Shown here one piece after another: positions 1 to 7,988 of a DNA stretch of 64,000 bases. Under the pieces are notes generated by a model. It was not told the origin of the DNA, made no database searches, and saw only the letters and a list, made by a program, of their open reading frames with translations. The position numbers and the translations under genes were made by a program. This stretch comes from an uncultured Lachnospiraceae bacterium (GTDB lineage: Bacteria > Bacillota > Clostridia > Lachnospirales > Lachnospiraceae), in NCBI GenBank assembly GCA_934293375.1, contig CAKQYS010000004.1, forward strand, positions 148,569-212,568. Direction: 5' to 3'. Each line of letters opens with the position of its first letter. Position 1 is the stretch's first letter.

Positions 1-392
1 GCAAATACATTTGCCGCATCCTTCAAAAGCTTCATCAGCGTATTGATACCCAGCGACATGTTAGCAGACTTCAATACGGCAACCTGTGCCGCCGTGTCTT
101 TCACCTTCTGCAGCTGCTCCTCTGAGAGACCTGTTGTACACAGTACAACCGGGATCTGTCTGGCAGCCGCATACGCCAGCAGTGCATCCACCGCTACTGC
201 TGCCGCAAAATCAATGATCACATCAGCCTCAACATCACATGCTGCTATCTCTGTAAATACAGGATATCCATTGTCTCTATTATCTACGATATCAATTCCG
301 GCAACAATCTGAGCATCCGCATCATCCCTTACGATCTGGGAAATCACCTGACCCATATGTCCATTGCAGCCATGCATAATCACTCTTGTCAT
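1..392 (-). CDS. dapB: 4-hydroxy-tetrahydrodipicolinate reductase (partial, C-terminus outside window)
   Basis: Reduces hydroxy-tetrahydrodipicolinate with NAD(P)H in the lysine/diaminopimelate pathway; cytoplasmic. About 130 N-terminal residues are visible of the usual 250 or so, because the gene runs off the left edge. The reading frame opens MTRVIMHGCNGHMGQ, the GxxGxMG dinucleotide-binding loop expected at the DapB N-terminus. The ATG at 392 has an AAGGAG ribosome-binding site eight bases upstream. It lies 32 bases downstream of dapA on the same strand, so the two form an operon that should be under the lysine riboswitch upstream of dapA. The family call is confident; the missing end cannot be assessed. 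Confidence 0.93.
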   Translation of the reverse strand, partial: MTRVIMHGCNGHMGQVISQIVRDDADAQIVAGIDIVDNRDNGYPVFTEIAACDVEADVIIDFAAAVAVDALLAYAAARQIPVVLCTTGLSEEQLQKVKDTAAQVAVLKSANMSLGINTLMKLLKDAANVF

Positions 393-424
393 AGCACTAA
401 CTCCTTATCCAATGTATCAAATTC

Positions 425-1315
425 CTACTTCATTGCAATGCCATAATTACGCATTGCAGTCTTCAGTCTCTCGCAATTTGCAGGCTCAATCTCTGACAGT
501 GGCATACGCATCGTACCATCACAAAGACCTACTAACTCTACTGCCTTCTTGACCGGGATTGGATTCACTTCACAGAACAACGCCCCACATAACTCAATCG
601 CAGCTAACTGCAGCTTTCTGGCACCGGCAATATCGCCCGCCATAAACTTCGCTACCATATCATGGGTATCCTGCGGAATAATATTGGCAGTCACAGAGAT
701 CACACCCAAGCCACCCAGTGATAACAATGGTACAACCTGATCATCATTGCCGGAATAAAGATCAATACAGCCATCCGCCAGACTCATCAGCTTCGCAACC
801 TGTGAAATGTTACCGGTTGCCTCCTTGATACCTACGATATTATCAACTGTCTTTGCCAGTGTGACAGCGGTCTCCGGCAAAATATTGCATCCGGTTCTGC
901 CCGGTACATTATACATAATGATCGGCAGCTTTACAGAATTCGCAATGGCAGTATAGTGTGCGATCAACCCCTTCTGTGTTGCCTTATTGTAATATGGAGT
1001 CACCACAAGTAATGCATCTGCACCATATTTCTCTGCCTCCTGGGATAAATAGATTGCAGTCTCAGTACAGTTTGATCCTGTACCTGCAATGACAGGAATT
1101 CTCTTTGCAGTCTGCTCTGCACATACACGGATACACTCTAAATGCTCCTCATGGGTCAATGTAGAAGCCTCACCTGTTGTTCCACAGATAATGATCGCAT
1201 CCGTACCGTGTGTGCAGTGATAATCCACCAGCTCACGCAGCTTGTCGTAATCTACTGCTCCGTCTTTCTTGAATGGTGTGACCAATGCTACACCTGAACC
1301 TGTAAAAATAGCCAT
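425..1315 (-). CDS. dapA: 4-hydroxy-tetrahydrodipicolinate synthase
   Basis: Condenses pyruvate with aspartate semialdehyde, the first committed step to lysine and cell-wall diaminopimelate. The protein is 296 residues, normal for the family. Visible signatures are GTTGE at residues 45-49 (pyruvate binding), YNVPGRT with Tyr135 and Arg140, and the Schiff-base Lys164 in GIKEATG. It is the first gene of a dapA-dapB operon and is preceded by a lysine riboswitch, so it should be repressed when lysine is plentiful. The start at 1315 has a GGAGG-type site just upstream. Confidence 0.97.
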   Translation of the reverse strand: MAIFTGSGVALVTPFKKDGAVDYDKLRELVDYHCTHGTDAIIICGTTGEASTLTHEEHLECIRVCAEQTAKRIPVIAGTGSNCTETAIYLSQEAEKYGADALLVVTPYYNKATQKGLIAHYTAIANSVKLPIIMYNVPGRTGCNILPETAVTLAKTVDNIVGIKEATGNISQVAKLMSLADGCIDLYSGNDDQVVPLLSLGGLGVISVTANIIPQDTHDMVAKFMAGDIAGARKLQLAAIELCGALFCEVNPIPVKKAVELVGLCDGTMRMPLSEIEPANCERLKTAMRNYGIAMK

Positions 1316-1379
1316 AATACATATCCTCCTACTAATAATAAAACTAGAACCTCTTATGTACGAAACATAGCATATAAAT

Positions 1380-1406
1380 AGAAAAAGCCAGCATGGTATG
1401 CCGGCT
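1380..1406 (-). terminator. Riboswitch-controlled intrinsic terminator before dapA
   Basis: On the minus strand a 9-bp stem (AGCCGGCAT paired with ATGCTGGCT, one G-U pair, ACC loop) is followed by a U-rich tract. It lies just after the lysine aptamer and about 65 bases before the dapA start. This is the expected expression platform: lysine binding would let this terminator form. Confidence 0.85.
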
Positions 1407-1427
1407 CCTAAGTAGTCTTAAACTTAA

Positions 1428-1589
1428 AAGTAGCACTCCATCTTTCGATGACAGTCATATGATTATTCACCATATGCCCAGGGGATCTCGAACAGGTCTC
1501 CATCCTCTTCGGCATGTTCCCCCTTCAAATGTCTTCTTATATGCCTGTCATATCCAACATCTTACTCATGAAACACGCGCCTCTACTAT
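1428..1589 (-). promoter_or_regulatory. Lysine riboswitch (L box) aptamer
   Basis: Read on the minus strand, the segment shows the conserved L-box blocks in order: AGTAGAGGCGCG at the 5' side of P1, GCCGAAGAGG, CTGGGCATATGGTGAATA, the CATATGACTGTCATCG block, and GGAGTGCTACT closing P1. Length (about 160 nt) and position upstream of dapA both fit. Recognition is by conserved-block matching against the known class, not by a covariance model. Confidence 0.92.
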
Positions 1590-1616
1590 GTTCCTAACAT
1601 CTGTATTCACTTGTTC

Positions 1617-1645
1617 ATAGTAGCACACTTTAGATATCATGTCAA
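1617..1645 (-). promoter_or_regulatory. Sigma-A promoter of the lysine riboswitch/dapAB transcript
   Basis: Minus strand: -35 TTGACA (1640-1645), a 17-bp spacer, -10 TACTAT (1617-1622), giving a start near 1610, about 20 nt before the aptamer. The -35 is a perfect match and the spacing is optimal. Confidence 0.8.
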
Positions 1646-1660
1646 CGCTACAGGATGCAT

Positions 1661-2299
1661 TTACTCCTCATCCTGCTCTAAGCATTCCAGCTTGCTGACA
1701 GATACCTCATATGCGATCTTAGATACCGTTTCATCCGGTCCGATCTTCTTCTGATATTCACGGCTCTGGATCCGGCCCCATACCGCAACATGCTCTCCAA
1801 CTTCAAGTTTGCCAGCGAATCTTGCATTGCGCCCCCAACAGATACATGGAATATAATCGCTCTTTCCATATGCCCGGTTTACCGCCAGCAGCACATCTGC
1901 AATCTCCCGGCCGAGCGGTGTCATTCTGTACACCGGCTTCTTGCAGATGTAACCATCCAGAAATATACGATTTGGCTTATGTATAAAATCCTCATCATCT
2001 ATAAACTCAATCTCTCTGACAAAGAGCGACAGGATCAATCTATTCTTGTCTTCTTCATGTTTGTTATAAGACCTGAACTGTCCCTTCGCCTCAATCTTCT
2101 GCCCGATATGACTTTCCTCCACATCGATCAATCGATCCGATATCATCAGGGGAACGACATCCGTTGCGTCACTTAATCTGTTCACAAGCACATCTACCAT
2201 GTAAAATCCTTCCCCGTAGATCTCATGGCTGAACTGAAAATCCGAAATAATCTCGCCGGCTACAACTGCCTGATTGTTACTTAAAATCTTTTCTGTCAT
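1661..2299 (-). CDS. Single-stranded DNA-binding-protein-like protein (two OB-fold regions)
   Basis: A 212-residue acidic protein. Two stretches resemble SSB-type OB folds: about residues 10-100 (VVAGEIISDFQFSHE onward, with the LILSLFVREIEF strand) and residues 110-205 (RIFLDGYICKKPVYR, then DVLLAVNRAYGKSDYIPC and WGRIQSREYQ). The second half matches SSB best. It is longer than ordinary SSB and lacks the glycine-rich linker, although it ends acidic (CLEQDEE) as SSB tails do. The ATG at 2299 is preferred because GGGAGGAG lies eight bases upstream; an in-frame ATG 30 codons earlier has no such site. Not the main ssb of the rpsF operon, so a specialised role is possible. Confidence 0.72.
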   Translation of the reverse strand: MTEKILSNNQAVVAGEIISDFQFSHEIYGEGFYMVDVLVNRLSDATDVVPLMISDRLIDVEESHIGQKIEAKGQFRSYNKHEEDKNRLILSLFVREIEFIDDEDFIHKPNRIFLDGYICKKPVYRMTPLGREIADVLLAVNRAYGKSDYIPCICWGRNARFAGKLEVGEHVAVWGRIQSREYQKKIGPDETVSKIAYEVSVSKLECLEQDEE

Positions 2300-2407
2300 A
2301 TTGTTCTCCTCCCGCATGCTTACACATGTCTTTGATACTTTGTATTTGATATAAGTATCATATAAGATTTGAACCCATGATAGAAGCAAAATCGTTCGAC
2401 AAATTCT

Positions 2408-3181
2408 TCACTTTTCTTGTATTCTCTGACGCAGCGCTTCATACACCAATACCGTGGCAGCTGTAGCCGCATTCAAAGATTCCACCTGTCCATGCATCGG
2501 GATCCTGATCCTGCGATCAAGCGATGCTGACAATGCATCGGTCAACCCATTTCCCTCATTGCCAATAAAAAATGCGGTTCCACCCTCAAAGTGTTCCTCA
2601 TACAGATCCGTTCCATGCAGATGTCCACCATATGTACATATACCGGCTTGCTGCATCTGCTTCACCGTTGCCACCATGTCATCTACATACACAAACGGCA
2701 CCCGGAAAATAGATCCCATTGTGGAACGGACAACTTTGGAATTATAAATGTCTACTGTATCCCGGCTCATGATCACACCTGTCACGCCTGCCCCCTCCGC
2801 CGTCCGGATCATTGTCCCGAGATTGCCGGGATCCTGTATATTCTCTAATGCAATGATCAGAGGCTTGTCATGCTGCAAAATATCCGGAAGCTTCCATGCC
2901 TGTTGCCGAACCACAGATAACACACCCTGCGGTGTGATCGTATCTGACAGCTCACGAAACACCGATTCACTCACCAATTCATAGGATCTATCTGCGAACA
3001 TCTCCTTGTGTGCTTCATAAAACATTTCAGTCACATATGCCATCGTGAAATCCTGCTTTGGCACCTCCGAAAACATACGAATCCCCTCCACAACAAACAG
3101 TCCGGTCTTCTTTCTTTCCCGGCTGCTCTTATGCAGTTTCATAATCTGTTTTATCTGTGCATTTGCTGTACTTGTAATCAT
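2408..3181 (-). CDS. TrmH/SpoU-family RNA 2'-O-methyltransferase
   Basis: Predicted SAM-dependent rRNA or tRNA ribose methylase, 257 residues. The N-terminal 90 residues resemble the SpoU substrate-binding domain (LFVVEGIRMF at 28-37). The three SPOUT knot motifs are present: NIQDPGNLGTMIRTAEG near 114-130, IGNEGNGL at 206-213 and IPMHGQVESLNAATA near 227-241. The start has AAGAGG five bases upstream. It lies 23 bases after dnaE on the same strand and is probably cotranscribed. The modified nucleotide cannot be told from sequence alone; RlmB or TrmH homologues of this size often target 23S rRNA. Confidence 0.9.
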   Translation of the reverse strand: MITSTANAQIKQIMKLHKSSRERKKTGLFVVEGIRMFSEVPKQDFTMAYVTEMFYEAHKEMFADRSYELVSESVFRELSDTITPQGVLSVVRQQAWKLPDILQHDKPLIIALENIQDPGNLGTMIRTAEGAGVTGVIMSRDTVDIYNSKVVRSTMGSIFRVPFVYVDDMVATVKQMQQAGICTYGGHLHGTDLYEEHFEGGTAFFIGNEGNGLTDALSASLDRRIRIPMHGQVESLNAATAATVLVYEALRQRIQEK

Positions 3182-3204
3182 ATCAACCTCTTACACTTTC
3201 CGTT

Positions 3205-6200
3205 CTATTTTTTTGTCAGCTTCAATGTTTTCTTTACATTATCCTCGCCAAACTTTGCATGCAAAGCATCCATCAACGCAGCAGACGCATCCACCATAAA
3301 CTGTGGCAGATTCATCATGCTCTTTTCTGATTTCAGCACGATCGTCACTAAATGGTTTCCCGGATAGTTTTCAAGCATTGTTTCCAGCGTATCCTTCCGG
3401 GCTTCATATGCCGCTTTATCTGCAAACTGTATCCAGATCCGTCTTGGCACATCCTCAAACAACGTCAGATCAGAGAGCAAAAGTTTAGACTCCCGTTCTG
3501 ACACATCAGCCCGTCCGGTGATCAGCACCTTATTATCGATTGTCAATGCATTTCTGAACTTCTCATAGGATTTTGGAAATACCACAACCTCTAATGTCCC
3601 ATACAGATCCTCCAATGTCACAAACGCCATATTTTCATTCCGTTTCGTGAGCTTGATATTCACATTGGATATCATACCGCCTACAGTATAAGTCTCTTTA
3701 TCAAGAAGTCCATCGGTTTCTGCCGCCATGTCCCCGGCATTGTCCTCATCCTCCTCGCGCGTCTGAAAATCGGTACTTGATGCTGTCACATAGTTCCGGA
3801 TCAGCTCCAGATCTCCCTCCAGCGGGTGTCCGCTGACATACACACCAAGCACTTCCTTCTCATAAGCATATAATTCCTCATCCGGGTACTCTGCCACATT
3901 TGGAAGTGGCGCCTTATACTTCGCCTTCTCCTCCTCAGATGCCATATCAAACATTGACATCTGTCCCGAAATCTGGCTTTTATTTTCTTTCTGATAATAA
4001 TCCAGAATATCCGCATAACCACACATCATCTGATGCCGGTTCGTCTCCACATCATCAAAGGCTCCCGCTTTGATCAGATTCTCAATGGAACGCTTATTCA
4101 TTTCCTTGTCATACATCCGCTCAATGAAATCCGACAGCGAGGTGAAGTCCCCACCCATCTGTCTCTCCTTCAACATATGCTCGATCTGGTTATGTCCGAC
4201 ATTTTTCACAGCATTCAGACCATATCGGATATTTCCATTCTCCACAGAGAATCCCATTTCGCTCTTATTGACATTCGGCGGCAGAACCTCAATGCCCATC
4301 TGCCGGCACTCCAAAATATAGCCTGTCATCTTGTCCGGCTTGCCGATCACCGATGTGATGAGCGCCGCCATAAATTCAACCGGATAGTAGTATTTCAGCC
4401 ACGCCGTCTCATAGGCAATCACCGCATACACTGCCGCATGGGACTTGTTAAATGCGTACTCCGCAAAATCCATCATCTCGTCGAAAATCTTATTGGCAAC
4501 CACATTGGAAATGCCTCTTGCCTCACAGCCCGGAACCCCTTCCGCCTCATTGCCATACACGAAGTTCTTGCGCTCCTTTTCCAGCTCGGATGCCTTCTTC
4601 TTCGCCATGGCACGGCGTACCAGATCGCTTCGTCCCATTGTATAGCCGGCAAGCTTCATCACGATCTGCATAACCTGTTCCTGATATACCATACAGCCAT
4701 AGGTTGACTCTAAGATCTCCTTCAGCTCAGGCGTATCATAGGTCACCGTCTCCGGATTCTCCTTTCCCTTCAGGTAATCCCCGATGAACTGCATCGGACC
4801 CGGACGGTATAAGGAAATTCCCGCAAGTACTTCATCCATGCTCTTTGGCTTTAACTCCTGCATGAATCCCTGCATACCGGGGCTCTCCAACTGGAATACC
4901 CCTGCGGTCTTTCCGGTTCCGAGCAGCTCAAATACCTTTGGATCCTTGAAATCCAGCTTCGATACATCGATCTGCTCTCCGGTCCGCTTTTCCACCATCT
5001 TCTCGGTATCCTCAATTACCGAAAGATTCCGAAGTCCCAGAAAATCCATTTTCAGCAGTCCAAGCTGCTCTAAGACAGGCGCCTCAAACTGCGTAATGAC
5101 GGCATCATCATTACCACGGCAAAGCGGTACATATTCTTCGATCGGTTTCTGGCCAATGACCACGCCTGCCGGGTGGGTTGCCGAGTGTCTCGGAAGTCCC
5201 TCCAGCTTCATTGCCATATCCAAAAGACGGCGCACCTCATGATCCGTCTCATAGAGCTGATGCAGTTCAGGTACAACCTCGAGAGCCTTCCCGATCGTAA
5301 CATGATTCGCATCCGGGATCTTATTCGGGATCAGCTTCGCGATCGCATCCACCATATTGTATGGATAATCCATCGCACGCCCAACATCCCGGATCACCAA
5401 CTTGGCAGCCATCGTGCCAAAGGTAATGATCTGTACTACCTGTGGCTTGCCGTACTTCTCGATCACATAATCTATCACATCCTGCCGATGTTCCGGGCAG
5501 AAATCCACATCAATATCGGGCATGGACACACGCTCCGGATTCAGAAAGCGCTCAAACAGAAGCTGGTTGCTGATCGGATCGATATCCGTGATCTCCAGAC
5601 AGTATGCAACAATGGATCCCGCTGCCGATCCTCGGCCCGGTCCCACTGCATATTTATGCTCTTTTGCAAAATGAATGTAATCCCAAACGATCAGGAAATA
5701 ATCCACAAATCCCATATTCCGGATCGTATCCAGCTCATACTGCAGCCTGTCCTCTAATTCCTGCGTAATCTCCTCATACCGGTGCTGCATGCCTTCCCTG
5801 CACAAATGTTCAAGATACTGATAGGAATCGTAGCCCTCCGGCACCTCGTATTTCGGCAGCTTCTGTTCGCCAAACACCAGTGTTACATTGCATCTTTCCG
5901 CAATCTTCGCCGTATTGTCCAGCGCTTCTCCGGCATATGGGAACAGGGCAGCCATCTCTTCTTCGGATTTCAGATAGAACTGTCCACCCTCATAACGCAT
6001 ACGATCCGTATCGCTGACCTTCTTTCCGGTCTGGATACACAGCAGAATATCGTGCGGTTCTGCGTCCTCCGCCCTGACATAATGGGAATCATTGGTCACG
6101 ACCAACGGAATATTTAACTCCTTCGACATCCGCAGTAACCCGGCATTGACCGTCTGCTGATCTGCAATGCCATGATCCTGCATCTCCAGAAAATAGTTAT

Positions 6201-6705
6201 CTGCACCAAAGATATCACGATACCGGATGGCCGTCCTGCAGGCTTCCTCATACATACCGTTCTTTAATCTGACAGCCACCTCGCCTGCAAGACAGGCAGA
6301 CAGACAGATAATGCCCTCATGGTACTGTTCAAGCACTTCCATATCCACCCGCGGCTTATAGTAGAAACCTTCCACGCAGCCCTTGGTCACGATCTGCATC
6401 AGATTATAATAACCCCGGTCATTCTCCGCCAACAGGATCAGATGATAATATCGGTCTTCTCCTTTCACCGTCTCCCTGTCAAATCTGGATCCCGGTGCCA
6501 CATAGACCTCACACCCTAAAATCGGCTTGATACCTGCATCCAGACAGGCCCGATAAAATTCGATCACACCGTACATGACGCCGTGATCCGTGATCGCCAG
6601 ACTGTCCATGCCAAGTTCCTTTGCCCTGGCAACCAGTTCCTTAATCTTACTGGATCCGTCTAGCAGACTATATTGTGTATGCACATGCAAATGTGTAAAC
6701 GCCAT
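3205..6705 (-). CDS. dnaE: DNA polymerase III subunit alpha, DnaE type
   Basis: Replicative DNA polymerase subunit of 1166 residues, a usual DnaE length. Order of parts: PHP domain at the N-terminus (HLHVHTQYSLLDG from residue 5, with further metal-type histidines in TDHG and NDSHYV), polymerase catalytic core with GPGRGSAAGS at 355-364 and PDIDVDF at 396-402, a helix-hairpin region, and an OB-fold near residues 1010-1090 (YTVGGMISNVNIKLTK). In Firmicutes DnaE works beside PolC. An AAAGGAAA site precedes the ATG. It sits between a DUF5662 gene and trmH on one strand, with gaps of only 20-30 bases. Confidence 0.97.
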   Translation of the reverse strand: MAFTHLHVHTQYSLLDGSSKIKELVARAKELGMDSLAITDHGVMYGVIEFYRACLDAGIKPILGCEVYVAPGSRFDRETVKGEDRYYHLILLAENDRGYYNLMQIVTKGCVEGFYYKPRVDMEVLEQYHEGIICLSACLAGEVAVRLKNGMYEEACRTAIRYRDIFGADNYFLEMQDHGIADQQTVNAGLLRMSKELNIPLVVTNDSHYVRAEDAEPHDILLCIQTGKKVSDTDRMRYEGGQFYLKSEEEMAALFPYAGEALDNTAKIAERCNVTLVFGEQKLPKYEVPEGYDSYQYLEHLCREGMQHRYEEITQELEDRLQYELDTIRNMGFVDYFLIVWDYIHFAKEHKYAVGPGRGSAAGSIVAYCLEITDIDPISNQLLFERFLNPERVSMPDIDVDFCPEHRQDVIDYVIEKYGKPQVVQIITFGTMAAKLVIRDVGRAMDYPYNMVDAIAKLIPNKIPDANHVTIGKALEVVPELHQLYETDHEVRRLLDMAMKLEGLPRHSATHPAGVVIGQKPIEEYVPLCRGNDDAVITQFEAPVLEQLGLLKMDFLGLRNLSVIEDTEKMVEKRTGEQIDVSKLDFKDPKVFELLGTGKTAGVFQLESPGMQGFMQELKPKSMDEVLAGISLYRPGPMQFIGDYLKGKENPETVTYDTPELKEILESTYGCMVYQEQVMQIVMKLAGYTMGRSDLVRRAMAKKKASELEKERKNFVYGNEAEGVPGCEARGISNVVANKIFDEMMDFAEYAFNKSHAAVYAVIAYETAWLKYYYPVEFMAALITSVIGKPDKMTGYILECRQMGIEVLPPNVNKSEMGFSVENGNIRYGLNAVKNVGHNQIEHMLKERQMGGDFTSLSDFIERMYDKEMNKRSIENLIKAGAFDDVETNRHQMMCGYADILDYYQKENKSQISGQMSMFDMASEEEKAKYKAPLPNVAEYPDEELYAYEKEVLGVYVSGHPLEGDLELIRNYVTASSTDFQTREEDEDNAGDMAAETDGLLDKETYTVGGMISNVNIKLTKRNENMAFVTLEDLYGTLEVVVFPKSYEKFRNALTIDNKVLITGRADVSERESKLLLSDLTLFEDVPRRIWIQFADKAAYEARKDTLETMLENYPGNHLVTIVLKSEKSMMNLPQFMVDASAALMDALHAKFGEDNVKKTLKLTKK

Positions 6706-6734
6706 TTGATTTCCTTTCCCCGGTGCTGCCGGAT

Positions 6735-7271
6735 CTATCTTTTGTTCTTTAAGATCTCCCGTCTGATATAAGCAAAGGTTGCATCCTCCCCCTGCTCAGC
6801 CAGCATGGTAAGCATCTTTTCGAGCAATGCCCTGCTGTTTGGATGCAACGGATACCGGTCTTTTCCCTTCGTATAATACTGCAGCGGTGCCGCATCCGTA
6901 TAGGTATCAGGATGATAGGTCTTGCTGGCCGCCATCCTGTCACAAAACATTTCCACGACATATCGAACCGGCATCTCCATGCCAACCAGTCCCTCTTCAT
7001 GGTTCAGGCTGTAATCGATCCAGTATTCCAGATGATGTTTATTTCTGCCCTTATGATGCAGCCATGCAGAAGTGTAGCCTTTATCCTCTCGCTCTGCATT
7101 ATTCGGACTTCTATTTCCCTGATAATACTTTGCACCGACTAAAAACTCAGTGGGACTATACTTGGACATATCATGCAGCAGTCCCTGTTTATATAATCCC
7201 ACCTTAAAGCAGTGCTGCAGCACCAGCTTCTTGTGATGATTGATTGTCTTTAAATGCTGTAACCATTTCAT
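6735..7271 (-). CDS. DUF5662-like protein of unknown function
   Basis: Predicted 178-residue soluble protein rich in His and Tyr. HKKLVLQHCFKVGLYKQGLLHDMSKYS near the N-terminus, then HHKGRNKHHLEYW and a C-terminal TMLAEQGEDATFAYIRREIL, match my memory of DUF5662 proteins, which hold conserved HD-like histidines; function is not established. I chose the ATG at 7271, which begins MKWLQHLK. The longer reading to 7352 would run through the promoter of the divergent tRNA gene. Its own SD is weak (AGAAAGAAG). It is directly upstream of dnaE. Confidence 0.7.
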   Translation of the reverse strand: MKWLQHLKTINHHKKLVLQHCFKVGLYKQGLLHDMSKYSPTEFLVGAKYYQGNRSPNNAEREDKGYTSAWLHHKGRNKHHLEYWIDYSLNHEEGLVGMEMPVRYVVEMFCDRMAASKTYHPDTYTDAAPLQYYTKGKDRYPLHPNSRALLEKMLTMLAEQGEDATFAYIRREILKNKR

Positions 7272-7316
7272 TTTCTGCACTTCTTTCTGTCTGTCTTTTG
7301 ATTTCGTAAATAATTC

Positions 7317-7345
7317 TTGATTTTTGACCGGAGATTGTGTATAAT
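7317..7345 (+). promoter_or_regulatory. Promoter of tRNA-Thr
   Basis: TTGATT (7317-7322), 17-bp spacer, perfect TATAAT (7340-7345), giving a start near 7352, some 28 nt before the tRNA. The leader contains a perfect hairpin, AAGTGTTC-AAAC-GAACACTT at 7356-7375, just before the mature 5' end. Confidence 0.78.
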
Positions 7346-7379
7346 ACACCAATGTAAGTGTTCAAACGAACACTTGTAG

Positions 7380-7452
7380 GCTGAAATAGCTCAGTTGGTA
7401 GAGCACTTCACTCGTAATGAAGGGGTCGAGGGTTCAAGTCCCTTTTTCAGCT
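7380..7452 (+). tRNA. tRNA-Thr, anticodon CGU
   Basis: A 73-nt cloverleaf. Acceptor GCTGAAA pairs perfectly with TTTCAGC, discriminator U; D arm GCTC/GAGC; anticodon stem CTTCA/TGAAG around loop CTCGTAA, giving anticodon CGT for ACG codons; T arm with loop TTCAAGT. CCA is not encoded. It stands alone, opposite in strand to the DUF5662 gene, with its own promoter and a downstream terminator. Confidence 0.96.
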
Positions 7453-7461
7453 TTACTTTAT

Positions 7462-7509
7462 AAATAGCGGGAAGCCTTGGTTTTACTGAGGTTCTCGCTA
7501 TTTTCTTTT
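7462..7509 (+). terminator. Intrinsic terminator after tRNA-Thr
   Basis: AAATAGCG at 7462-7469 pairs with CGCTATTT at 7496-7503. The inner arms (GGAAGCCTTGG against CTGAGGTTCT) extend the stem imperfectly, and a T-rich run follows. Confidence 0.75.
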
Positions 7510-7974
7510 CTTTTTCATACTTGCATATATACGCATTTTTGGGGGTCCAAATTAAGCCCAAATTTGATTTTGTGTCCAAAAATTGTCCACTTTTTCTCTC
7601 TATGTATTTACTTAAATAATATATCTCATAACCCTGTTTCCGGTCAAGTACATTATTGTTGCACCGGTGCAACGCATTGCTTCACATGTGCCTGCATCTT
7701 CCGTCCTCATGATCCATCGATATCGAGTCTGTCTCTTTAGATCCCACCTTGATAGTCTTTGCGTAAAACGCATATGACAGTTCTGTAGTCCATCATACCG
7801 CGTCAGATTGTAAGCGTCAACCACCGGCTTTTGCAAGTATCACTTCTTTTTCATGATTTTGTTGCATATTCCCTTTCATTGTGGCACTTTTTTTATTCCC
7901 CCAATCTTTTATCCATATCGTTTCACACTTTACAAATTTCTTTCTGCATGTTACTCTATTGATTAGAAAAATGT
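7510..7974. other. Gene-poor interval with one perfect 16-bp palindrome
   Basis: About 465 bases with no reading frame I can support. Short frames on the minus strand lack ribosome-binding sites and resemble nothing I know. The only clear structure is the perfect palindrome GTTGCACCGGTGCAAC at 7658-7673. Just before it are similar GTCCAAA / TGTCCAAA / TTGTCCAC words at 7544-7591. The interval separates tRNA-Thr from the ATPase gene and could be a scar of past insertion next to a tRNA; that is inference. Confidence 0.5.
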
Positions 7975-7988
7975 GAGGAGGTAGCGGT

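Noticed and set aside
7324..7345. TTGACC plus TATAAT as the tRNA promoter
   Set aside because: Only 10 bases separate them; TTGATT at 7317 gives the proper 17-bp spacing.
7360..7371. SOS (LexA) box at GTTCAAACGAAC
   Set aside because: The half-sites are in the reverse order of the Firmicutes box GAAC-N4-GTTC.
7391..7672. Minus-strand reading frame ending in GLEPSTPSLR-type sequence across the tRNA
   Set aside because: It is the well-known artefact of translating a tRNA gene's complement; it lacks an RBS and overlaps tRNA-Thr.
7612..7836. 74-residue minus-strand frame in the gene-poor interval
   Set aside because: No RBS, no recognisable motif, and stops in the other frames do not suggest a decayed known gene.
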